From NCBI GenBank assembly GCA_037043455.1, contig JAWPHD010002621.1:62001-126000 (forward strand): a stretch of DNA of 64,000 bases, in the 5' to 3' direction. Under the pieces are notes generated by a model. The model was not told where the DNA came from. It saw nothing but the letters and a program-made list of their open reading frames with translations, and made no database searches. How positions within the stretch are numbered: the stretch's first letter is position 1; every line of letters begins with the position of its first letter. This DNA is from Cyrtodaria siliqua (taxonomy: Eukaryota; Mollusca; Bivalvia; Adapedonta; Hiatellidae). Positions 1 to 12,000 of the stretch are shown here, in pieces. The position numbers and the translations under genes were made by a program.

Positions 1-64
1 GTGACATCCCTGAGTTCTGAGACCTGCCCATTGACCATCACCCTGTGTTTCTATTTGTCAAAAA

Positions 65-598
65 TTATTCTATCCAGTCATATAGTTTACCTGTTATACC
101 CATAGATTTTACCTTACTCATTAAGCTTTTGTGGGGTACTTTGTCGAAGGCCGCTCTGAAATCCAGATAATTGATATCGACTTCTTCACCGCTATCCATA
201 GCCTCTGACCAGTCATCGAGACACTCCAATAACTGGGTAGCACAGGAGCAGCCCTGTCTGAAACCATGTTGTTGAATTGATAATAGTAGGTTCTCGATTA
301 AATGGTCAACCATTTCTATTCTTACAATTTTTTCCATTATCCGGCAATATATCGGTGTAAGACTGATTGGTCGATAATTTTCCGGCTTCGCCTTTTTCCC
401 GGATTTGAAGACTGCGGTGACATTGGCTGTTTTCCATATTTCTGGTAGTTTTCCTTCATCCATGGATTTCTTAAAGAGATTTGTAAGGGGTGCAGTCAAT
501 GTATTCGCACATTCTTTGAATATTCGAGGGTGGAGATTATCTGGTCCTTGTGATTTAGAAGACTTAATTTGAATTAATAGTTTGTTAACAATTTCCAT
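65..598 (-). pseudogene. Reverse transcriptase fragment of the non-LTR element
   Basis: A 177-residue open stretch carries RT fingers and palm motifs: a SQGPDNLHP-type start of domain 0/1, the block ENYRPISLTP, the block QQHGFRQGCS, and motif A as NYLDFRAAFDKVPH with the catalytic aspartate. The YxDD active-site motif would lie to the left of the window and is not seen. Translation stops at 65-67, and the recognisable continuation (FLTNR) follows in the next codons and then changes frame, so this is a broken copy. Confidence 0.9.
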
Positions 599-1056
599 TG
601 TAATGTTGATGTTTCTTAATCTAGAACTGGTTGGTTTTCCTTCCAGTATTGGTATAATATCAATATTTTCATTGGTAAATACAGATAAAAAGTGGTTATT
701 TAGTACTTCGGCTTTTTCGTTGTCATTCCTCGTTATACCGCCATTGGTTTTTTTCTAAATTACTGACAGAAATTTTTGTTTTGGTGTTTGATCGGACGTA
801 TTTCCAGAATAGTTTGTTATCAGTTTTGATTTTTGTAGCCAAATCCTTTTCATAGTCATACTTACATCTTCTCAATTCATAGACAACATTGTTCCTTGCT
901 AATTTATATTCGTTTTAATTTTTTTTTCATTTTTACAGTGTTTAAATTTTGTCCATTTTCTGTGATTTATTCTGATTATTTTGATTGCATTTTTGTCTAT
1001 AATAGGGTTATTTCTGGTTGACCTTGGATTGGCTCCGCTCACTGGTATGGATTTTT

Positions 1057-1737
1057 CTAATAAATGATAATGGTTTCAGCAAAGCTACTCCAGGCCTCAG
1101 TTATTGGGTTTTCCCCTATCACATCGTTCCAAACGACCTCATCCAAATCACTATTCAATTGAGTATAATCACCTTTATGGAAGTTCAATTTTGGTGTATT
1201 GTTGACTTCAAGGTTGAAATAACAATTAAATTTAAAATTTAGCGTTATGTGATCACTTTTCCCTAGACTTGGGTCATAACTGATTGATTCAATCATATTT
1301 TCCTCATTTGTAAATATGAGGTCAATTAAAGAGGGTTCATCACCAGCTCTATATCTGGTTGGTTCAACAACATGTTGAAACAGAAAGTTATCTCTGTGAC
1401 TTTCAAAGAAGACATTGGCAGGGTGCTCATACCCACAGGTAGTTCTCATAATATCCCACTTGATTTCTTTAAAGTTAAAATCTCCCATAATTAACACATG
1501 GGAATACACATTTGATAAAATTTTGCCAAAAAGGCCAGGCAGTTTGCGATTATTTAAACAGTCACTATTGGGGCTTCTATATACACAACCTATTATAAGT
1601 GTGTCAGTATTGTGGAGTCTTACTTCACACCATACAGATTCTTTGAAATCAGAGTCTGTATCAACCAAGATTGCATTTAAGATTATTTGTATATAGATTA
1701 CTACTCCTCTACCTGATTGTAGGTCTGAGGTATGCAT
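1057..1737 (-). pseudogene. APE-like endonuclease fragment of the non-LTR element
   Basis: A 226-residue open stretch shows exo_endo_phos hallmarks: GCVYRSPNS, MGDFNF, a DLIFTN block and a C-terminal KSDHITL block, which holds the catalytic Asp-His pair of the family. It precedes the RT segment on the same strand, as expected for ORF2. The N-terminus of the domain is only seen in broken frames between 1740 and about 2000. Confidence 0.88.
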
Positions 1738-2577
1738 ATCGAAGCCATCAATTTGGAAGAATTCTTCACACTGGACTATAGCTGACTATTTTGGTAAAAT
1801 TCCGGATAAGGCAATAATGTCATAGTGATTAGAATTAATTAAAGGTGAGAGCTATGATTTTTTCTCGTTTGTTAAGCAATTGACATTTGTATACAGAACA
1901 CTCAAACTGCCCGCCTTTTTGACCACTGTATTTGATATATTAAAAACACGTCCTCCATGCGGACTAAAACCTTTGTCCTCAGTGTCCATGTTATCCAGGA
2001 TGTTCTTCATCACAAGGATTTGTACAATAACTTATTGTACAAAATCCTTGTTCATCACTATTAGATATAGATGAGAAATCATTATCCATGTTAGATGGTA
2101 ATTGGGTTAACCTGCCCACAATTGTAGCTTCAAGCCCTAAAGTGTCAGAGAGGTATGGGTTGTCTAGGTCTTGATTTTCAGGATGTTGCTTTTCAACTAT
2201 CGTAAGATCACCTGGTAAGTGTTCAATATTACTCTCCGATATGTTTGCACCCCTGAAGTAATTGTCCAGAATGTGTCCAGAGTCGTGTTGACTACCTAGT
2301 AAGAATGTGCTGGTTAGGCTGACTTGGTTGTATTTCCATATCCTCAGTCACCAGTTCATTGACCTTAAGATGTGTAGCAGTCTAGCCCATGATTGGAAAA
2401 TAAACTTATTCTATTCTACTCTATTCTTTCCTGTGAGTTATTATCACGCCATTGTGAAAATCATTAGGCACCGTGATGATGATGACAGGATGAGAAAGAG
2501 TCTTAAGAGAAAGAAAAATAATAAGAAATGCTTCGTATTTAACTAAAAAATAAGGCTTCAACCGTAAACTATTCAAT

Positions 2578-3052
2578 ATGGCAAAAGTTAGAGATACAGT
2601 AGTCGATGAGTCGACAAAAGAAGAGGGTGAACTTTCAGACGAAGACGAAATTACGCAGCAAAATGGCACGTTGCCAAAATCATCAAGATCTAATTCTGAA
2701 TTTGACCGTTCGCGTTCCATCCTCCCAAAAAACTTGGATACAGGTGTCCATCCCCAATTTATCCCCAATATTGGACATAGTAATAGACCGAAACTAAAAG
2801 TAGGCGCTGCAAGATTCACAAGAAATAACGAAGATTCCACCAGAGGCTCTAGGCCCTTGCCAAACCCTAAACATTATCTGCCGTCTTTGACGGATATCCG
2901 GACAAACACCACAAAACAGAACCTTGATCAGAGAACTACAGGTTCTCAGTCTGCATCAAGAACATCGCAAGATATGGTTTCTTACAACAAAAAATGGAAT
3001 CAGTTGTCTGTTCAAAATAATTCACACAATACGACATCGCCATCCTCTCGAT
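2578..3052 (+). CDS. ZFC3H1: ZFC3H1 exon 1 (residues 1-158)
   Basis: This is the initiator exon. Residues 15-24 read EEGELSDEDE, matching the conserved acidic motif of ZFC3H1; related motifs in this family are reported as ARS2-recruitment sequences. The rest is polar and low in complexity. The donor at 3053 reads GTATCCTTA, which fits the U12-type consensus, and leaves phase 1. The frame stays open to 3099, so only the splice match decides the end. Confidence 0.9.
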
Positions 3053-6000
3053 GTATCCTTATTCATAAATTCCACATTCATGACCACCAAATAATTTGAC
3101 CAATCAGTGATCAATAAAATAAAACACCTCTTACATTAAGGTAGCGGGTACACTCCGTGTTTATTGTTGACATTCAACGTAGTGTTGGGAATCGGCTGAT
3201 AATTCGTGATTAATCATCGGAATATTTAACCGACCGATCATTAATTAATTAAACATGGCTGCTATAAAAGACCAGGAACTGAATGAAACTGACTAACATA
3301 TATTTTAAAAAATAAGTTGTGATATCCACTATAAATATCTGATTACTTGTTGCAAAATTATAACTCAATTTATACTTTTCAACAACCGAGTAAAGTCGAT
3401 CATGAAAAATTGTAATCGCTTAATCAGAGCAAAGGAATAACCGATCGATGATTGATTTTTGTCCTTTATAAAACTACTTATGGTAATTATATTAAAAACT
3501 TTGTTTTTATTACAGCTAATGTTATGCATCTTCCTTATTTGCTGTCTGATTTTAAAACACCTGTATGGATACATTTCATTTAAATTATGGTCAGATGTTT
3601 TAATTTTTTTTATATAGAGATTGATGATAAAGTCTGAGTAAACCCCATGATTTCCACATACTGAGTATCTCAACATCTCGGAAATTTGCAACTAATGACC
3701 AGATTTGAAAGTTATGAATAGTTACATGTCTGTTTAGCACAGCTTTATCAATATATTCAAAATAATACCGTACAGTATTATTAGATGGAGAAAGTGCACG
3801 CACGATATCAGTGATATTTTGTAATTTTGGGCACCCCAAGGATCTGTCCTTGGTCCAGTTTTGTTCTTGTATATGCAGTAACAACTTACCTAAAAGTATC
3901 AACTTGCAAGTAATGTTGTTAGCAAATGAAAATGCAGTGTGTCTGGCAGTTGACGACAAAAAGTCGGTGACCAACTCCAGATTGTCCGCAACACATTTAC
4001 AAAAAATGGTATTTTAAGTGGGATATGAGCTTCAATACAGGTCTTTCTGCCAAGTCATTCAGGTTACCAATCAACCCCAGGGCTGTCTTTCTACCGTGGG
4101 GGAATGGGTCCGGGTCCCTCAGAGGGGGGAATTTTCGCGTCAATTTCAGTAAAAGGGGGAATTTTGCATGAAAGTTCAAACATCCATAACACATTATGAT
4201 ATCATCAATATTAAATGAAATCATGCTGATTAAATAGATATATAACACTAAATAGACAAATAAAGCAAGGACTTAAGCATACAGTAACACAATTTTATTG
4301 TTGTTTATGCCAACCAATATACATTTAACAATAAATGGGTTCAAAACAGACTTGAAAAATATGTATGTTGACTAGGTGTAAGAGTTAGACTATGTTCAAA
4401 AAGTACCAATGACAGTTATGTCATTTACTTTGTTCTACTTTCTTCAACACAAGCACAATTAACACTTAGCTCTCTTAAAATTCTAGCCTTCTGTCTTTCA
4501 GTTTTAGCCTTCTGTCTTTCAGTTTATTTATTTTTATTTTTTTTTCAAGGGGGGAATTTTGACACTGAGGTGGGGGAAAAAGGATGCTTTTCAGGTGGGG
4601 GACTGGGGCCGAATAACGGCCCCAAAAACAGCCAAAAGACAGCCCTGAACCCCCACTAGTTACTGTCTACAATACATGAAAAAGTACTAGAAACGGTCGA
4701 CAGAGTAAACATGGCAAATACTGCACTATGCCCAGCAGAATGTTAATTTACCGTTCTTTTGAAAAATTTCGGACACCGTCAAATATACGTTAATTTCGGA
4801 AAGTTATATTTTCCGGACACAAAAAATATATTTATTTCATCCCGTCCAAACTTACAGAGTATATACGGTATGTACATTGAGTCATGCCTATGTGACAATC
4901 AGTCATAATTGCCAACAAACACCTTTTGGTTACAAGATTTCATCCAGCACTGGACATAGACAAAAAATGTAAACATATCCAGGGGTGTAAAATTCCACTC
5001 GCCCGCTCGCATTGGCGAGTGCAAGCTGCCTGCGGACCAGTAACATTTGGCGTCTGGTCGTCCAACAGGGCAAGTGACTTTTTGCACTAGAAAAATTAAG
5101 TTAAACTATCGTTCAAACACGATGTTGCAATATTTGCAAGATTTCAAATCTGGATCATTTCCGACGCGTCATTTTGTTCCGTAATGTAGTTTGCAGGACC
5201 CAGATTAACAGGTCAGGTGTTTGTTTGTTACCAGGTAACCCACGCGTCACTGTGATTCAATTCACGCTAAAATCAATTGGGAGTGTGAATGATGCAATAT
5301 ATCGCTAACCGGTCAGACTGTTTTTTTTTTATCGACACCGTAAACCTGGCGGGTAAACAAGCAGACATCAGGTCGCTGTTCAGAAAGTCTGCATCAGCGA
5401 CTGCAAGCGGATTCGGCCTGAGTGTCGGCGAATCAGAACGGGTATGGCTGAACAAGCGTAGTTCCCAATCGCTATTAATTAGTTCTGGCGTCTATTACCG
5501 TATTTTACCTTGTATAGTACGCACCCGTGTATAGTACACACCCCCTTCTCGGAGGTCAAAACTGGGGTAAAAAAGTTGTTTCCGTGTATAGTACGCATCA
5601 AAATATTATGCTTTCTTTTTCAGATAAAGGTGAAGTCATTTGTTAAGAAACATGAACAGAAGAAGCTTTTCATTTTCATTTGTATAACGCATATTCAGAC
5701 TGTGATGTATTGTAGTAATAGTGGTAAAATAAACTAGTGGGAGGGGTGTGGGTGTGTTTATTTATTTGTGTTGACAGTAGTTTTCCTAGAGGAACCATTC
5801 AACGAAAATAAAAATAAAAAATTAAAAAATTTAAAAAAATCACGATCGAGATAATTAGCGTACAAAAGAAAATATAATTACTTCAATCATTAATTGCCAA
5901 TCTTCATGGGAGTACCTATCTTGTATCATCTCATCAAAGAGCCAATTATAATGCCGCAGATAATTGTCCGTAATCCGATAATTACATCTACTAAAACACA

Positions 6001-9000
6001 ACAAAGTCGTTGGTTACCGTAATCCATTACGCCGATTATACTAACATTGTGTATTCACGGGAACCAGAGTTTATCATAAGTGAATCAGATGTGTAACGCG
6101 TGATAAGTTACCTGTACCCCATGGCTAAATCTGGTAAAGGTCACACGGCGTGTCAAAGTGCATCCTCAGAAATAGTCGATACTCGCGGCAACTTCAAAGG
6201 ATTATAAAAATAGAATAACCCATTCTACCCGTGTTTATAATGTGTCAAAACTGCAGCCGAGGTGCGATATTGTTTGACCCAATTATCAATCATCAAATGT
6301 GTACCGGTAAGCATGTTTTCACAAGGGTGACAAGCATTATTGAATAATTGCCATTTCAAAGTAGGGTGATTCTGCCTTTCTACGCCGTCTAAAATATATG
6401 TATTTCAAAATAAAGCAAAAACTTCATTAATTTTTTATAAAATATTAAATAAAATCCTATAAATATAAGAATAGAATAGAACTGTACAAATACTACATGT
6501 ACCCAGTATGTACCAGTCTAAACAGCTGGAAGTCACGTGATATTACGTCACGCGATATAAACAAAAAGATCGAGGGACGATTTTTCACACAATTTATTGA
6601 AGTTTTACAACAAACATGCAAACATTTATACAAAAAGAAGCATCATAATACACTTTATTCATTTATAAATCGGATTAAGTCAATATATTACTTATATGAA
6701 GCGAGTAAATTACGAAAAAATTGTGTATTATCGGTATTCACATTTTTCTGTCTCAATGTCTGTTCGTCGTCAACGTTTTTCTTCCCAGACATCGATTTCC
6801 TGCAAGAAAAAAAAAAGTTCTTTTTATTGTTTACTTATATTGTACGCACCCCCCTTTCGGAAACCGTAAAAGTGGTAAAAAAACTGCGTACTATACAAGG
6901 TAAAATACGGTATTGGTCCATTGGAGACAAAATACTGAAGAGAAAGTTCAGCAGAATGTTGTTGTTGTTGTAGAAGTTAATTGTCCGCGCTTATTTTTTT
7001 TGCCCACTCCCCGACGAATGTCCGCGTGGAAGGGAATAAATCTTAATGTGTTAACTTCAAGTGAATGAGACTGTCGGCTACTACAGTGTCTGTGAGTACA
7101 CAAATGTACTTATTGGAGCTTACTATAGTGGTGAAAATAATGTTCAGGTTATATGCTGCAGGGCGAGTGGTGAATTGGTAAGGGCGAGTAGCTTTTTGCT
7201 TCCACTAGTCCTGCAGGGCGAGTGGATTTTTCCAAATTTTTACACACCTGATATCAAACCACAGCTTCCTCGTAAGAGGGTGATGGAGTATATCAAGAAA
7301 GAGAAACAATTGACACAATGCATAGTGGTGAATAACATGTACTAATCATACCGATACTCCAAGAACTTATTGCGATGCATATTATTGTTACTGTAAATCT
7401 GTGTAATATACAGATTAGTGTTGGGAATCGGCTGAAAATCCATGATCGATCATCAGAATATTTAACCGACCGATGATAGATCATTAATCGATTAAACATG
7501 GCTGCTAAATATAATTCAAGTGTAATCCTTTTTTCAGACTATAATAAAGAAAAGAAAAACATTTCAAGTATGTTCTGGTAATAAAGCAGCTGAATGAAAC
7601 TGACCAGCATTTATTTAAAGTATAAGTTGTGATACCCCCTAGAGATATCATATGTGATTACTGGCACTTTGTAGCAAAATTGTAACATTTTAGTACAAGA
7701 GAACAAAATAATTTAAGCCACCATTTTAAACATTATTACACGTAATTGTAGAGGAGATAAAAGGTACCAGATCCTGCTGTCAGTGCAATTTTAGAGGTAC
7801 ATGTACTATTGTTTGGGGCACTTGTTTGAGCCAAAGGTTTTTTGGACTGTTAAGATAAAATTCAACTAGTACCCAAATAAAATATATATCACTGAAACAG
7901 ACATTTTTAGTGGTAAATAAAAATACCTTACTTTTCCAAATCGGTTGAGAAATAAAAATTTCACATGCAAAAGTTGTTTTTGATAGGGCCTTTTCAATGC
8001 AAAATTCTGCTGTGCCAGAAATTTGAAAAATATTTTTTTTTAGAATTTATATTCTTTTGCTGTCCCGCCAACAAGGAATTTACATTGGAAATGCCCCATC
8101 AAAAAATAATTTTGGCTGTACAATATTTATTTCTCAACCGATTTTCAAAAGTAAAGTAGTTTTATTTACCACTAAAAGTGCCAGTTCTAAAGATATATAA
8201 CTGATGTACGTATTACTTAAATTGCTCAATCTACTGCAGAAAAACCTTTGGCTGAAACAAGCGCCCCAAACACAGAGATCAAAGCATGCAGAAATCTCTT
8301 AATTTATATATTAAAATGTGTGGATGCACCTAAAATTTTTACTTAAAAGACTTTACATTATTATAATTTTGCAACAGGTATAATATTGATTACATTTTGC
8401 TTCTTAACATGTTTTCATTTTTGATTTTATTTAAGTTAAATAAAAAGAAAAAAACTTAAAAATTGAGAGAAAGTTCCAAAAACGTTTTGTTTTAATGCAA
8501 TTTTATATGTTCTGATTGAACAAGTTTGAAGCCAATGAGAGCGTTGTTGATCCTTAACTCCTGTTCAGTATGGGATAAAAGACGTTTGCGATCTTCAAAG
8601 GAGGATGTTCCACAAAAGAAGGAAGAAAACAGTTATCAGATATTGTTAAACAGCTACAAAGAAATAAAGGAAAAGTTGGCAATCATACGGAGAGAGGAGA
8701 GGCAGTTAAAAGATGCTAAGAATGATGCTGTACATGTAGATGCTGGTAAAGATGGCACAAATACAAAATCTCCTACAAAGAAAGTGACTAACGACAAAGC
8801 TGCTGAGAAGACTGAGAAAGCTGCAGATCACTGGACTGTGCAATTAGGTAATTTATTTAGGATATGTAAGTTACGTGTAACTGTTTTGAGATTTTATTAA
8901 AATTAGGTCAGCGCAACATCCAAGATGGCCACCATTATCATATATGGTCAAAACCTTAAAAAGTTTCTTCTCAAGAACTGCCGGACAGATTTCAACAGTT

Positions 9001-12000
9001 TTTCTTTTAAAATGATTGCCAATGCCTAGGCTATCAAGTTTGTTCAAATGAAGTCCCTGGGTTCAAAAATGGCCGTGCCCGGAGTGGTCCAAAGTTTGTA
9101 TATTGAGATTTTGCATGTTTTTCGTAGACTTATATAGGATTTTTTTTTAAAAAATCATCTTTTCTGAAACCACAAGGCTCAGAGCTCTCATATATTACAA
9201 GTAGAATCAGCTTATTGTCCCCTGCTGTGTTTGTTCAAATGGTGACCCTGGGGTCAAATTTGGCCACGTCCCAGGCATCCCAGGTTTACATGGGGAAAAA
9301 ATAATTAATATCTCCTCTGAAACTACAAGAGCCAGAGGTTTAATATTTTGCATAAATTTACTATGAGCTTATGGTCCTTTACCAAGTTTGTTTAAATGGT
9401 GACCCTGGGGTCACATTTGGCCCTGCCCCAGGGGTCACATGTTTTACATAGACTTGTATATGGAAAAACTTTTTAAAAAAACTTCTTCTCTGAAACTGCA
9501 AGAGCCAGTTTAATATTTTGCATACATTTTGCTATAAGCTTATGGTCCTTTACCAAGTTTGTTCAGATGGTGACCCTGGGGTCAAATTTGGCCCCGTCCT
9601 GGGAGTCGCAGTTTTACATAGATTTATATAGTAAAAAAATTAAAAAATCTCTGATACTACAAGAGCTAGAGGTTTAATATTTTGCATTTACTATGAGCTT
9701 ATGGTCCTTTACCAAGTTTATTCAAATGGTGACCCTGAGGTCACATTTGGCCCTGCCCCAGGGGTCACATTTTTTACATAGACTTGTATAATGAAACACT
9801 TAAAAAAATCTTCCTTCTCTGAAACCACAAGGCAGCTCTCATATATTACATGTAGCCCTGGGGTCACATTTGGCCCTGCCCCAGGGGTTACACTCTATCA
9901 CCTTCATTTTTTATTTGATCTTTACCAAACTTTGCCAGTGTCTTTATATCAATGTTGTTAACACAACAGAGGCCACATTTCTTGAACAATCTTAACCAAA
10001 CTTGCAAAGATTGTATATGACCATATGATTTCGGAGAAGTTCGATAATCTGACAGTACTTAGGAGATTGATTTAGGGGCCATCTTGTCCTCTTGTTTATT
10101 AAGTCAATTACTCACATACCAAAAGCCTTACAGTATTCTGACTTCATACACAATTACATCTATATGGCACCACTATGTTCCTACCCAAATCCGGTCCATA
10201 TAACTTGCCTTTTAATATTACATGCACAATTTTGTAAGCAACCGATAACCCTTTAGCGGTGCATTCGGGTCCCTTGGACACATTTTCTAGATGATAAGTT
10301 ATTACTTGCATTCTTCGAACAGTTTTAAAAAGGGTTTAAACTTCATGTACGCATAACAACTGATAAAAAATGGGGGTATTCATCACCTTTAGTGATAGTT
10401 CTAGTTGATATATTTGAAATTGTTTGATCATACACTGTAAGCAATATCTGATTTATCTTCTGTTCCAGCCTCATCTCCAATAGCTGCGAGCAGTGCAAGT
10501 CCAATACTTGCTGAACTCAGTGCATCTGTGGATACAAACCAACAAGATACAGATGGAGATAAGGTAGGGTTTCAGATGTATTGTGAATCGTCACGTACTC
10601 CTTTACCATGTTAAATAACAGATATTTATCTCATAACTGCCCTTGTTAGCAGTGTCAAACCCCGATTTCATATTCTATTATATTTACACATGTGTAATAC
10701 CACTTGAAACAATTTCGATTGGTTGGGCACCAAATGCGTTAAATCTGTAACACTATGTACACACATTTTGAACATATATGTCAAACATTGAAAACAACTG
10801 AGCTACTTACTATTCATTTTAATATATATGTAAATGAAGGCCCTTATGCAAACACTGTCAGGAACATGTCCATCATTTCAGACCCTGAAATTTAACGCTA
10901 AGTTTTTAAAAGAAAAGGAAGGAAAGAAGTGTCTATTCATCAAATGCTTCAAAAACAACATTTTCACCAAGAAAAACAGCTTTTCACTCAATATCTGGAC
11001 TGGAATTCCCCAACCATTCTTCAAACTATTCTTAGACTTGAGCTCAAGTACTCAAATTTCGTTCAAAAACATTCCCATGACTTTCAAAGATAAACAAACA
11101 TATGAAGGTGATATTTATTAGTAATAATCATATGTATACATAGCAGCTTGTTATGAACGTTTATACTTTAAACTTTTGAGATTGAAATTTGCATACTTGG
11201 GCTTATGTCTAAGAATATTCTCAAGAATGGTTGGTGAATTCAAGGCCTGATTTCAGACAAGATAATCAGACATAATTTAGATGTAACACAAATTCCTCAA
11301 CAGTGAGTTCATGACAGTCCCTCTGTGGCCAGGATAGTAAACTAAGAAGGAAAAAACTGTCTCACCTCTCACCGCTGCAGGTTCGAATCCCACTGGGAGC
11401 TCGACCTGTCGAGTGAGAAGTGTTTATTCTTAAATATGGTTGGAGGTATACAGTACTGGTTCTAACGAGGAAAAAATCGGCCATCATATATGGCCGTATA
11501 TGTGCTAAATATGGCGTTTAAAGATTCAAATATTCAAACAAACAGATAACCATAAAGTTGCCTACAGCATGAAGGGACTGTACAGTCAAACTAGCTTATA
11601 TGCCACCACTTGCATTCAGTGACCAATTGCCTGCAGTGCTCAAAGAAAATTATTTTAAGAGACAGGCCCAGGGCTTGTTGCTTCTGAAAATGGACAGGCC
11701 CCGATTTGAAATGGACAGGCCCTGATTTAAAATGGAAAGGTCCAATATTTTTTTCTTATTGGAAATGTGTCTTAATTCACTTTTATAGCACACATTAATT
11801 TTGTTACGTATGTATTTATCAAGCTCAGAACCTCCTCTGACTATATTTTTCTTTTTGCTACCACTTTATGCTCCCTGGTCAGCGGACTTATTTACCATTT
11901 CGTTTAAAATATGTTAGAATAGAATATTACATAGTAATTTATAACCAATTCAAAGGAGAGTACTAGCACTTTTGCCAAACGATAATAATCAGAGCCGACT

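Larger units (their letters stand above)
1..2340 (-). mobile_element. Decayed CR1/L2-like non-LTR retrotransposon, 3' part beyond window
   Basis: On the minus strand an APE-type endonuclease (1057-1737, with weaker similarity up to about 1900-2000), a linker (about 600-1056) and the N-terminal part of a reverse transcriptase (65-598) occur in the order expected for ORF2 of a CR1/L2-type element. The frame is broken more than once: there is a stop in the N-terminal segment near 1780, a stop after the RT segment at 65-67, and a shift of frame just beyond it. The copy is therefore inactive. The 3' end lies left of base 1. The 5' limit near 2340 is uncertain. The element ends a little over 200 bases upstream of the ZFC3H1 start codon, so it forms the immediate upstream neighbourhood of that gene. 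Confidence 0.85.

Noticed and set aside
2421..2840. 139-codon open frame on the minus strand over the start of ZFC3H1
   Set aside because: It overlaps exon 1 in antisense, and shows no recognisable domain.
3600..3974. 124-codon open frame on the minus strand
   Set aside because: The + strand of the same region carries the RT motif relic; the minus frame is its shadow.
6497..6973. 158-codon open frame inside the element 5496-6912
   Set aside because: It runs through the terminal inverted repeat, is low in complexity and shows no transposase motif.
8526..8568. Upstream ATG of the exon 2 frame as an alternative start
   Set aside because: These bases contain the U12 branch site and acceptor, and exon 1 supplies the conserved N-terminus in phase.
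10834..11121. 95-codon open frame in intron 3
   Set aside because: No similarity and no compatible splice phase with exons 3 and 4.
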